A stretch of DNA of 52,219 nt, taken from Hydrogenophaga sp. (lineage in GTDB: Bacteria; Pseudomonadota; Gammaproteobacteria; Burkholderiales; Burkholderiaceae_C). The position numbers were made by a program, and so were the translations under genes. The stretch lies in NCBI GenBank assembly GCA_016741995.1, contig JACVCO010000023.1, forward strand, positions 1-52,219, written 5' to 3'. Shown here piece by piece: positions 42,325-50,717 of the stretch. Positions within the stretch are counted from its first letter, which is position 1, and the number at the start of each line of letters is the position of its first letter. The notes under the pieces were generated by a model. That model worked only from the letters and a program-made list of their open reading frames with translations. It was not told the origin of the DNA and did not search any database.

Positions 42325-43479
42325 ATGGACACTGAGTCAACTGAGGTTCAGACACTTAAGCGTGTCGTGTGGAAGACGGCAATCTCACGAAGGCTTGAAA
42401 GGTTCGCGGAGACTCTCGCACGTCCCGAGTGCCAGACTTACTTCGGAGAGCAGTTCGTTGCGCAACTCACTTTGAAGATCGATCACCTCTTTCGAGTTTC
42501 CCTTGTACTCGGAGCAGCTTACGCAATTTTGATGCTTTCCCTTTACACGGCCCAGGATGCGAACAAGATTGAATTTGAGATCTTTGGCTACGGATTCAAG
42601 AATCTTGGCCACTACAAGGAATTTTTACTCTTCTTGGCCGCACTGACTTCCCCGATTTCGGCAACTATTTCTGCGTATCACAGATATCTGTCAGAGCTGC
42701 GCGCAGTCGCCCTTCAGAAGCTATATCCTGATAAGAACATACGCGAGTTCTATTCTCACATCTACATTCACAATCTCGCTGACCCCTTGATCCAGCAGTC
42801 ACGCTCTCCGCACGTAAGGCCACACGGATTCACGCTCACGCTTGCCGTATTTCTTGGGCTTTTTTTACTAGCTCTCGCCATCGCGTTCATAGTCGCGTCA
42901 TTTATTCTTCAAATCGCTGTGGTGTATGACGTCGCAATCAATCCGGCTTCCTCAAAATACATCAATCTCTTTGTTGTCGCCTTCTCTTTGACCGCCATTT
43001 CTTTGTCGTGGTTGATCGGCATACTTCAGCTGCCGTTGCCTGAGGTAGATCTCAGTGCGTATGTGAAGCTAAGCGCTCTGCGTGAAACTAATAGGGCTAA
43101 GTATGACGAGACAATGGCGCGGCTCGCCCTGGAATCAGCCAAGCGTGAACGCATTTGGTCGATCGGATCGTCAATTGCTTTCTTTGCTGCTGTCTATGGA
43201 GCAATAGCAGTGTTTGTGTTTCCGAGTTCGCTCCAAGATCTGGGCTCGACAATTGCCAAGGCCATGCCAGGTCTTGTTCTGGCCATCTTGGCTGCAACCG
43301 CCCTCGCCTCAAGAGTCAAGCATGCTCTCTACCGCCAATACTTCCGGCGCTACCCGCGCGAATCAGATACGACTCTTCGAGTGTTTTCTCGCTATTCAAG
43401 GCTGGTATTTGCGGCTCGGTTCACACTTCCGGTTTTCGTGTCTACGCTTTACGCACTGCTGGTCTTGGGAAGAGGCTAG
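42325..43479 (+). CDS. Multi-pass membrane protein paired with the TIR gene
   Basis: Not recognised. A 384-residue protein with roughly six to seven hydrophobic segments (about 57-76, 98-118, 170-202, 213-238, 279-300, 312-328, 366-382) separated by basic loops. An N-terminal cytoplasmic region of 50 residues (RRLERFAETLARPECQTYFGE) precedes the first span. It starts 93 bp after the TIR gene, same strand and same AT-rich composition, so the two arrived together. A pore or sensor partner for the TIR effector is a plausible but untested role. Confidence 0.7.
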   Translation: MDTESTEVQTLKRVVWKTAISRRLERFAETLARPECQTYFGEQFVAQLTLKIDHLFRVSLVLGAAYAILMLSLYTAQDANKIEFEIFGYGFKNLGHYKEFLLFLAALTSPISATISAYHRYLSELRAVALQKLYPDKNIREFYSHIYIHNLADPLIQQSRSPHVRPHGFTLTLAVFLGLFLLALAIAFIVASFILQIAVVYDVAINPASSKYINLFVVAFSLTAISLSWLIGILQLPLPEVDLSAYVKLSALRETNRAKYDETMARLALESAKRERIWSIGSSIAFFAAVYGAIAVFVFPSSLQDLGSTIAKAMPGLVLAILAATALASRVKHALYRQYFRRYPRESDTTLRVFSRYSRLVFAARFTLPVFVSTLYALLVLGRG

Positions 43480-43549
43480 CTGCGCATTCGGTGATGCTTG
43501 GCTCCTTGCTCAAGGGACTGTCTACGGCAGGCAACTTCGGCAAGCAGCT

Positions 43550-43574
43550 CGGCTCGACAGTTGAACGACTGCTT
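43550..43574 (+). mobile_element. attC-end-like sequence after the TIR/membrane pair
   Basis: This 25-base stretch matches the right end and flank of attC2 (18236-18260) at 21 positions, including a full GTTRRRY core (GTTGAAC, 43560-43566) and the following GACTGCTT. A GTCTACG at 43520 is one base-pair-change family away from the R'' core but the spacing (47 bp) is short. I see it as a decayed attC end. The rest of 43480-43700 has no gene. Confidence 0.45.
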
Positions 43575-43700
43575 CACAAGCCGCGCAAAGGTAGCTCTGG
43601 ACGAGAGCGGCCGAGCAGGCCTGCGGGTCAAATGTGTGAAGCCACTGCAAGCAACCCAATCCGCTCGAGAGGTGTGTTGTTCTGCTTCTTAGTGACCTGA

Positions 43701-43740
43701 CAGAAAAGAAAATGCCGGCGACTCTCGCGAATCGCCGGCA
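43701..43740 (-). terminator. Rho-independent terminator of glnS
   Basis: Arms TGCCGGCGA (43713-43721) and TCGCCGGCA (43732-43740) form a 9-bp GC-rich stem, and on the minus strand the stem is followed by a T-rich tract (complement of 43701-43712). It lies 31 bp beyond the glnS stop codon, the clearest intrinsic terminator in the window. Confidence 0.85.
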
Positions 43741-43771
43741 CTCCGGGAAGTACTCGATCACGAGCCTTCGC

Positions 43772-45589
43772 TCACTTCCCCCAAGAATCCTTCAACCCCG
43801 TCACCCGGTTGAACACTGCCTTCCCACCCACCCCGTGGTCCACGCGGTCGGCCACAAAGTACCCGTGCCGTTCAAACTGGAACTTGTCGTCCGGTTTGGC
43901 CGAAGCCAATGAAGGCTCCACCCACGCCTGCACCACCTTCAGGCTGTTCGGGTTGAGGGCAGAGAGAAAGTCCTTCCCCCCCGCGTCCGGATGCGGGTCG
44001 CTGAACAGGCGGTCGTACAGGCGCACTTCGGCGGCGATGGCGTCCACCGCGGCCACCCAGGTGATGGCCGCCTTGGCTTTCACGCTGTCGGCGCCGGGGG
44101 TGCCGCTCTTGGTGTTGGCGATCACCTTGGCGTGCACTTCGGTCACTTGGCCGTTCGCGTCTTTCGCGCAGCCGGTGCATTCGATGACGTAGCCGCCTTT
44201 CAGGCGCACCACGTTGCCGGGGAACAGGCGCTTGTAGCCCTTGGGCGGCACTTCCTCGAAGTCCTCGCGCTCGATCCAGACCTCTTTGCCGATCTTGAAC
44301 ACGCGGTCGGGCGGGGGCGTTTGCCCTTCGGCAATGGCCGAGTGGGGCAGGGCGGGCTGGGTGCAGTCTTCGGTGTGGGCGTCGCTGCCGAACACCTCGG
44401 CCCAGTTGGTCATCACCAGCTTCACCGGGTCGAGCACGGCCATGGCGCGGTGGGCCTTGTTCTCCAGGTCTTCGCGCAGGCAGCCTTCGAGCACGCTGTA
44501 GTCGATCCAGCTGTCGCTCTTGGTGACGCCGATGCGCTCGGCAAAGAGCTGGATGCTGTCGGGCGTGTAGCCGCGGCGGCGCAGGCCCACGATGGTGGGC
44601 ATGCGCGGGTCGTCCCAGCCGGCCACGCGCTTTTCGTTCACCAGTTGCGCGAGCTTGCGTTTGCTGGTGATGACGTAGGTGAGGTTCAGGCGCGCAAATT
44701 CGTACTGCCGCGGCGGCGGGCTGGCCAGCAGGCTGGCTTCGGTCAGGCGCTCCAGCAACCAGTCGTAGAACGGGCGCTGGTCTTCGAACTCCAGCGTGCA
44801 GAAGCTGTGGGTGATCTGTTCCAGCGCGTCCTCGATCGGGTGCGCGTAGGTGTACATGGGGTAGATGCACCACGTGTCGCCGGTGTGGTGGTGCGTGGCG
44901 CGGCGGATGCGGTAGATGGCCGGGTCGCGCAGGTTGATGTTGGGCGAGGCCATGTCGATCTTCGCGCGCAGCACGGCGGCGCCATCGGCGAGCTTGCCAT
45001 CGCGCATTTCGCGAAAGCGCGCCAGGTTCTCGGCCGGCGTGCGGCCGCGGAAGGGGCTGTCTTTGCCCGGGGTGGTGAAGTCACCGCGGTTGGCGCGCAT
45101 GTCGTCGGCGCTTTGTTCGTCCACGTAGGCGTGGCCGCCTTCAATGAGCGCTTCGGCCGCGCGGTACATGAACCCGAAGTAGTCGCTGGCCTGGTAGAGG
45201 TGGTTGCTGCCCTGGCTTTCCCACGAGAAGCCAAGCCATTGCACCGCGTCGACGATGCTGTTGACGAACTCGGTGCTTTCCTTCTCGGGGTTGGTGTCGT
45301 CGAAACGCAGGTGGCAGATGCCGCCGTAGTCGCGCGCCAGACCGAAGTTCAGGCAGATGCTCTTGGCGTGGCCCACGTGCAGGTAGCCGTTGGGTTCGGG
45401 CGGGAAGCGGGTGCGGATCTTGGCCGGGTCGGGCTGGCCGGCGGCCTGGTGGGCGGCGTCGCCGGGGCTGCCGGCCCAGCGGCGGCTGGCGTAGGTGCCT
45501 TTGTCCAGATCGGCTTCGATGATCTGGCGCAGGAAGTTGCTGGCTTTGGTGTCGCCTTCGGTGGGCGCGGGTGCGGCGGGGGAAGTCAT
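43772..45589 (-). CDS. glnS: Glutaminyl-tRNA synthetase
   Basis: A 605-residue class I synthetase charging tRNA-Gln. RFPPEPNGYLHVGHAKS carries the HIGH motif (HVGH, 71-74), and VITSKRKLAQL is the KMSKS equivalent. The C-terminal anticodon-binding barrels are present (YVIECTGCAKDANG, then VAAVDAIAAEVRLYDRLF). About 20 residues (RRWAGSPGDAAHQAAGQPDP) are inserted before the Rossmann fold relative to E. coli; similar inserts occur in related bacteria. A strong terminator follows. Confidence 0.95.
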   Translation of the reverse strand: MTSPAAPAPTEGDTKASNFLRQIIEADLDKGTYASRRWAGSPGDAAHQAAGQPDPAKIRTRFPPEPNGYLHVGHAKSICLNFGLARDYGGICHLRFDDTNPEKESTEFVNSIVDAVQWLGFSWESQGSNHLYQASDYFGFMYRAAEALIEGGHAYVDEQSADDMRANRGDFTTPGKDSPFRGRTPAENLARFREMRDGKLADGAAVLRAKIDMASPNINLRDPAIYRIRRATHHHTGDTWCIYPMYTYAHPIEDALEQITHSFCTLEFEDQRPFYDWLLERLTEASLLASPPPRQYEFARLNLTYVITSKRKLAQLVNEKRVAGWDDPRMPTIVGLRRRGYTPDSIQLFAERIGVTKSDSWIDYSVLEGCLREDLENKAHRAMAVLDPVKLVMTNWAEVFGSDAHTEDCTQPALPHSAIAEGQTPPPDRVFKIGKEVWIEREDFEEVPPKGYKRLFPGNVVRLKGGYVIECTGCAKDANGQVTEVHAKVIANTKSGTPGADSVKAKAAITWVAAVDAIAAEVRLYDRLFSDPHPDAGGKDFLSALNPNSLKVVQAWVEPSLASAKPDDKFQFERHGYFVADRVDHGVGGKAVFNRVTGLKDSWGK

Positions 45590-45664
45590 CCCGGGATTCT
45601 AGGGACCGGCCGGCTGCGCGGGCGCCCGCCGCTGCGCTATCGTGCGCGCCAGGAGGGACATGCC

Positions 45665-46759
45665 ATGAACGAACCAGACCCGGTGGCGGACGACCGCCGC
45701 ATCCCGATCGACCGCCGCCAGTTGCAGGCGGCCGTGCAGGCGGGGGACATTTCGGCCGAGCAGGCCGAGCGCCTGTGGGCGCGCTGGGCGGGCAGCGCCG
45801 CGGTGCCGGCGCCCGCGCGCTTCAGCTTCACGCACGTGCTGTATTACTTCGGCGGCATGCTCGCCATCGGCGCCATGACGCTGTTCATGACGCTGGGCTG
45901 GGAACTGTTCGGTGCCTGGGGCCTGCTGCTGCTGGCCGTGGGTTACGGCGCGGGCGCCATTGCCGTGGCAAAGAACCTGCTGCGCCGCGGGCTGCACATT
46001 CCGGCCGGCATCCTGGCCACGCTGGCGGTGTGCCTGGTGCCGCTGGCGGTGTGGGCGCTGCAGACCGGCCTGGGCCTGTGGCCCGAGGGCTCGCACGACA
46101 GCTACCGCGATTACCACCGCTTCATCGACTGGCGCTGGCTCTGGCTGGAGCTGGCCACGCTGGCGGCGGCCGCCGTCATGCTCTGGTGGCTGCGCTTCCC
46201 GTTCATGGTGATGCCGGTGGCCGTGACGATCTGGTACCTCTGCATGGACGTGACGCACATGCTCATGCAGAAGGAGGGCTTCGACTGGGAGTTCACGCGC
46301 GACATGTCGCTGCTGTTCGGCCTGTTCACCCTCGCGCTCGCGGTGTGGGTCGATTTGCGCACCCGCCTCGCCACCGACCCGCGCGACCGGCAGGATTTCG
46401 CCTTCTGGCTCTACCTGTTCGGCGTGATCATGTTCTGGGGCGGCCTGAGCCTGCGCGAAAGCGACAGCGAACTGGCCAAGGCCGGCTACGCGGCCATCAA
46501 CGTGGTGCTGGTGTTCCTGGGCGCGGCCATTTCACGGCGCGTGTTCACCGTGTTCGGCGCCATCGGCGTGGCGGGCTATGTGGCTTACCTCAGCCACAAG
46601 GTGTTCGCCGACAGCCTGCTTTTCCCCTTCGTGCTCACGCTGCTGGGGCTGGGCATCGTGGCGCTGGGCATCTGGTGGCAGCGCCGCGAGGCGCGCATTC
46701 ACGCGCACCTCGCGGGCTGGTTGCCGGCGGCGCTCAAGCCGCTGGCCGATCAGCGCTGA
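45665..46759 (+). CDS. DUF2157-like multi-pass membrane protein
   Basis: A 364-residue protein. Residues 1-45 are a soluble N-terminus with RRQLQAAVQAGDISAEQAERLW, a helix-turn helix typical of DUF2157-type proteins, followed by eight to nine hydrophobic helices. AGGAGG precedes ATG 45665. Function unknown. It converges on the lipoprotein gene with 10 bp between stop codons. Confidence 0.7.
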   Translation: MNEPDPVADDRRIPIDRRQLQAAVQAGDISAEQAERLWARWAGSAAVPAPARFSFTHVLYYFGGMLAIGAMTLFMTLGWELFGAWGLLLLAVGYGAGAIAVAKNLLRRGLHIPAGILATLAVCLVPLAVWALQTGLGLWPEGSHDSYRDYHRFIDWRWLWLELATLAAAAVMLWWLRFPFMVMPVAVTIWYLCMDVTHMLMQKEGFDWEFTRDMSLLFGLFTLALAVWVDLRTRLATDPRDRQDFAFWLYLFGVIMFWGGLSLRESDSELAKAGYAAINVVLVFLGAAISRRVFTVFGAIGVAGYVAYLSHKVFADSLLFPFVLTLLGLGIVALGIWWQRREARIHAHLAGWLPAALKPLADQR

Positions 46760-46769
46760 CGGGCGTTGA

Positions 46770-48656
46770 TCAACGAACGCCACCCGTGGCGTTGATGCGG
46801 TAGACCGCGGTGGTGCCGCTCACCTCGTTGCCCACCACCAGCAGCGGGGTGCCGATGGGCGAGCGGTTGGCGGGGATGAACACCAGGCCTTCGGGGCCCA
46901 GGTCGCCCGCGGTGGCGAGCACGGTACCCGGGTCGGCGGTGGTCCAGTCCTCGCGCGTGTTCAGGTAGTCCAGGCGGCGCGGGGCGGTGGGCACGGTGAT
47001 GTCGTACACCAGCACGCCACCCATGCGCTCCAGGCCGATGAAGGCCAGCGTGCGGCCGTTCACCTGGCCGATCGCGATGCCTTCGGGCTCGGGGCCCTTG
47101 GCGTCGCTGCGGCTGTCCATGGCGCTGCCTTCGTCGTGGCCGCTGTTGAAGTACGTGGCGCACGGGATGTTGCGCGCGCTGCCGAGGCGGCAGTCGGCGC
47201 TGGCCAGGAAGCGCTCGAACTCGGAGCCCGAATCCCACACCAGTTGGCCGTTGGCGTTCCAGATGCTGAACGAACGCGCGCCGTAGCTGTACAGGTTGTC
47301 GTACATCAGGCGGTCACCGGCCGGGTCTTCGGCGCCGGCGGCGTTGAACATCACCGGGTTGCCCAGGGCGTCGGTGCGGTAGCCCATGGTCCAGGTGATG
47401 TTGAGACGGCCGAGCAGGTCGTCGTTGCGGCAGGCACCGGGGTTGCCGGCGATGGCGCCGCAGTAGGCGAAGGTGGTCGGGTTGAGCTGGGCGCCCCAGC
47501 CGAGCGTGCGCAGCTGCGGCGGCAGGTCGTCACCGGCGCGGCGGTCGAAACCGCCGGTGTGCACCAGGTGCTTCACACGGAATTCTTCGACGAAGCCCTG
47601 GCTGGCGTCGCCGGCCCAGTAGGCGGCGTTCTCTTCGCCCCAGGCGCGCGCGTCGCCTTCGTTGGCGGTCACGAGGTAGGTCTGTCCGCCGGCGGTGTAG
47701 CTGGCCATCGCGTCGGGCAGGTACAGGCCGCGCACACCGGGCCAGGTGCGGATGTTGATGGTGCTGCCGTCGGTGTCGGAGGCGTCCAACTCGTTGCCGG
47801 CCACGCCGTGGTCCTTGAAGCCCAGGGGCAGGATGTCGGTGACCGTGGCGCTGGCGATGTCGATCTTCGCGAACGCGTTGTTCTCCTGCAGCGTGGCCCA
47901 GGCGGTGGTGCCGTCGGCCGAGATAGCGATGTACTCGGGCTCGAGGTCTTGCGCCACGGTGGCGCCGGGGCCGTAGATGCGCACGCCGGCGGCGCGCAGC
48001 GCGGCGGCCTGGCCGTTGAACGCGGTGAAGTCGGCGGTGCGCACCACGGGCGCGGCCGGGGTGGTTACGTCCACGATGCTGATGCTGCCTTCGGGGTCGA
48101 TCTGATAGTCGTCGCTGGGCTCGCCCTCGTTGGCCAGCAGCACGGTGCGGCCGTCGGGCGTGAAGGTGACCATGTCGGGCAGGGCGCCCACGGTGGCCGA
48201 GCCGAGCAGCGTCAGGTCGGCGGCGCGGAACAGGGCCACGCGGCCCGGGTCGGTTTTCACGGCGGCCTGCACGGCCACGGCCACCAGGCCGTCGTGCACG
48301 GCCACGCTGTTGATCTCGGCGCCCGGCAGGGTGAGCGCCGTGGAGGCGTCGATCTCGCCGATCTTCACGGGTGCGGAGGGCACGCGCAGGTCGAGCACGT
48401 CGACCCGGCCGGCCTGGGCGTTCACCACGAACAGGCGTTGGGTGCCGGCGTCGTAGGCGGGGATCTCGGCGGCGGACACACCGAACTGGCCGGTGCTGTA
48501 GCCGCCGATTTTTTCGAGCTGCACGCTCAGGGGTTGCTCAGGGGTGGGGGCCGCGGGGCTGCCACCACCGCCGCCGCCGCAGGCGGCCAGGGTGGCAGCG
48601 GCAATCAGCGTGACGGTGAGCGCGGCCGCGCCGGGCCAGCGGTTGGAGAGTCTCAT
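46770..48656 (-). CDS. Choice-of-anchor I family lipoprotein
   Basis: A 628-residue lipoprotein: signal and lipobox in LIAAATLAACGGGGGG, a Pro-rich linker, then a long beta-propeller-like region. Hallmarks of the choice-of-anchor I family are NEGEPSDDY, LEPEYIAISADG, TANEGDAR and GPEPEGIAIGQVNGRTLAFIGLER. Such proteins resemble alkaline-phosphatase-associated propellers and lie on the cell surface or in the periplasm. ATG 48656 puts the lipobox Cys at about residue 26. Function is not established. Confidence 0.87.
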   Translation of the reverse strand: MRLSNRWPGAAALTVTLIAAATLAACGGGGGGSPAAPTPEQPLSVQLEKIGGYSTGQFGVSAAEIPAYDAGTQRLFVVNAQAGRVDVLDLRVPSAPVKIGEIDASTALTLPGAEINSVAVHDGLVAVAVQAAVKTDPGRVALFRAADLTLLGSATVGALPDMVTFTPDGRTVLLANEGEPSDDYQIDPEGSISIVDVTTPAAPVVRTADFTAFNGQAAALRAAGVRIYGPGATVAQDLEPEYIAISADGTTAWATLQENNAFAKIDIASATVTDILPLGFKDHGVAGNELDASDTDGSTINIRTWPGVRGLYLPDAMASYTAGGQTYLVTANEGDARAWGEENAAYWAGDASQGFVEEFRVKHLVHTGGFDRRAGDDLPPQLRTLGWGAQLNPTTFAYCGAIAGNPGACRNDDLLGRLNITWTMGYRTDALGNPVMFNAAGAEDPAGDRLMYDNLYSYGARSFSIWNANGQLVWDSGSEFERFLASADCRLGSARNIPCATYFNSGHDEGSAMDSRSDAKGPEPEGIAIGQVNGRTLAFIGLERMGGVLVYDITVPTAPRRLDYLNTREDWTTADPGTVLATAGDLGPEGLVFIPANRSPIGTPLLVVGNEVSGTTAVYRINATGGVR

Positions 48657-48776
48657 CTCGGGAATCCTTGTTCGGGGGTTGAAAGGCAACCCCCGGTTCT
48701 AGGTTTCTCCCGTGACGTCGGCGTGAAGCTTCGATGACGCCGCGGTGGCGTCAGCGTGCGCTGTCGGCGCGTGGGT

Positions 48777-49391
48777 TCACTGCCCGAAGCGCGGACCGTC
48801 CGTCAGGAACTCCAGTTCGGCGGCCGTGCACTCGCGGCCGAGGGCGTCGTTGCGGTGCGGAAAGCGGCCGAAGCGGGCCACGATGTCGCGGTGCAGCACG
48901 GCGTAGCGCAGGTTGTCGTCGAGTTCGGTTTTGTGTTCGGGCGCGGCCGTGGCGCACAGGCGTTCGAAGCGGCGCACGCATTCGTCCTGCAGCGGCAGCG
49001 ATTCGGCGTGCGTGAGCGGCAGGTACAGGAACACGCGGGCGATGGCAGGCAGGGTTTCGTCTTCACCCGCGGCCAGGGCGGCCTGCACCTGGGCCTGCGC
49101 GCGCGCGTCGCCCGCGAAGGCGCCGGCCTGGCGGCGGAACAGGTTGCGCGGCAACTGGTCGAGCAGCAGCACCAGCGCCAGGCGGCCGAGCGGGGTGGCC
49201 GCCCAGTCGTCGCGCTGGCCGGCCAGCGCGGCCTGCACGTCGGCGCCGAAGGCGGCGCGCAGTTCGGCGTCCTGCTCGGGGGTCGAGTTGAACCAGAGGT
49301 CGTTGCGCGGGGCGCTGGGCCAGCCGCGCTGCAGGCCGTCACCGAACCATAGATCGAGCAGGGGGCGGGCGGCGGGTGGAATGGGGGGCAT
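48777..49391 (-). CDS. DUF924 family protein
   Basis: A 204-residue helical protein with DUF924 landmarks: LWFGDGLQRGWPSAPRNDLWF, LVLLLDQLPRNLFR, VFLYLPLTHAE, and GRFPHRNDALGR. Function unknown, although the conserved polar residues suggest an enzyme. ATG 49391 (PPIPPAARPLLD) agrees with family starts; longer frames overlap the divergent gene at 49498. Confidence 0.88.
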   Translation of the reverse strand: MPPIPPAARPLLDLWFGDGLQRGWPSAPRNDLWFNSTPEQDAELRAAFGADVQAALAGQRDDWAATPLGRLALVLLLDQLPRNLFRRQAGAFAGDARAQAQVQAALAAGEDETLPAIARVFLYLPLTHAESLPLQDECVRRFERLCATAAPEHKTELDDNLRYAVLHRDIVARFGRFPHRNDALGRECTAAELEFLTDGPRFGQ

Positions 49392-49497
49392 GGCGTTTAC
49401 GTGTTGCAACAGCTTTGACCGAGCGTGTGGAGCAGCGGAAACCGGATTCTTGTGCAATACGCGAACGGCAAACCGCCGGCACAACGGAATTCCCACG

Positions 49498-49884
49498 ATG
49501 AACACCCCGTCCTTCACCGCACCGCGCTCCTGGGCCAGGGCCCTGGCGGTCGTCTCGCTGGCCGCCGGCGCCTGGGCGCTGTCGGGCACCGCGCAGGCGC
49601 GCGACAACATCCAGTGGTCCATCGGTGTCAACTCGCCCGGCGTGAGCGTGGGCGTGTCCAACGCGCCGACCGTGGTCTACAGCTACCCCTCGTACGGCTA
49701 CCCGGCCTATCACGAGCCGCGCCCGGTGGTGGTCTACCCGCGCCCCGTGGTCGTGCACCCGCGGCCGGTGGTGGTGCACAGCTACCCGGTCTATGTGCAA
49801 CCGTACCCGCAGCCCTACTGGCACGGCCACAAGCACCGTGGCGGCCACAAGCACCGCGGTGGTCACCGTGGCTGGCGCGACTGA
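49498..49884 (+). CDS. Secreted low-complexity Tyr/Pro/Val/His protein
   Basis: A 128-residue protein with a signal peptide (residues 1-34, cut near AQA-RDN). The mature part has repeated RPVVV(Y/H)PRPVVVH and SYPSYGYPAY units, ending in HKHRGGHKHRGGHRG. It is probably an extracytoplasmic, unstructured or beta-rich protein; metal binding through the His tail is possible. No known family is assigned. Confidence 0.7.
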   Translation: MNTPSFTAPRSWARALAVVSLAAGAWALSGTAQARDNIQWSIGVNSPGVSVGVSNAPTVVYSYPSYGYPAYHEPRPVVVYPRPVVVHPRPVVVHSYPVYVQPYPQPYWHGHKHRGGHKHRGGHRGWRD

Positions 49885-49910
49885 CGACCGCCGCGCGCCC
49901 ACCGGCCGCT

Positions 49911-50717
49911 TCACATCGCGCGGAAGCGGTCGGCGTACAGGCGGCTGACCACGAAGGCCTCCGACAGGCCTTGCACCGTCAGCCGCCACTTGCCCGCTTC
50001 ATCGCGGGTCACCTTGTCGATGGCCTCCACCCGCACCACGGTGCCGCGGTGGATCTGCCAGAACACCTCCGGATCGAGTTGCGGCAGCAGTTCCTTGAGC
50101 GGCGTGCGGATGAGGAATTCGTGCCCGGCGGTGAGCACGCGCACGTATTTGTCGGCGGCCTCGAACGCCAGCACGTCGTCGATGGCCACGCGCTGCACGG
50201 TGTTGCCCACGCCGGCCATGAGGTGGCGCAGCCGCGGCTGCGCGGGGCCGGCGCTGGCGCCGAGCAAGGCGCGCAGGGCGGACCAGTCAGCCGGTATGGC
50301 TGGTATGGCGGAGTGTGAGGCGCCGGCGCTGCGCGCACGCAGCGCCGCCTGCACGCGCGCCACGCTGCGCTGCAGCCGCTCGGGCTGCACGGGCTTGAGC
50401 ACGTAGTCCAGCGCCTGGGCTTCGAAAGCCTGCAGCGCGAACTCGTCGTGCGCGGTCACGAACACCAGCACCGGCAGCGGGGCGTCGGCGGGCCAGTCGT
50501 CGGCGATGGCGGCGGCGGCTTCCAGCCCGGTCAGGCCGGGCATGCGGATGTCGAAGAACAGCACCTCGGGGCGCTCGGCGAGCGCGTGTTCCACGGCGCT
50601 GGCGCCGTCGCCCACCACCGCGAGCACCTGCAGCCCGGGCCAGGCGCGCGCGAGCTCGGCCTGCAGCGCCTGCGCCAGCAGCGGTTCGTCTTCGGCGATG
50701 AGGGCGGTGGCGTTCAT
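49911..50717 (-). CDS. LytTR response regulator (AlgR/LytR type)
   Basis: A 268-residue regulator. The receiver domain has AEDEP, the phosphoacceptor Asp56 in VLFFDIRMPG, and Lys in LDYVLKPVQ. The C-terminal LytTR DNA-binding domain (about 165-266) includes FEAADKYVRVLTAGHEFLIR and FWQIHRGTVVRVEAI. ATG 50717 overlaps the kinase stop by 4 bp (ATGA), so kinase and regulator are translated together. Confidence 0.92.
   Translation of the reverse strand: MNATALIAEDEPLLAQALQAELARAWPGLQVLAVVGDGASAVEHALAERPEVLFFDIRMPGLTGLEAAAAIADDWPADAPLPVLVFVTAHDEFALQAFEAQALDYVLKPVQPERLQRSVARVQAALRARSAGASHSAIPAIPADWSALRALLGASAGPAQPRLRHLMAGVGNTVQRVAIDDVLAFEAADKYVRVLTAGHEFLIRTPLKELLPQLDPEVFWQIHRGTVVRVEAIDKVTRDEAGKWRLTVQGLSEAFVVSRLYADRFRAM

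Noticed and set aside
46766..46786. A second FNR-like box around TTGATCAACGAA
   Set aside because: Only half of the consensus is present and it lies between convergent stop codons, not upstream of a gene.
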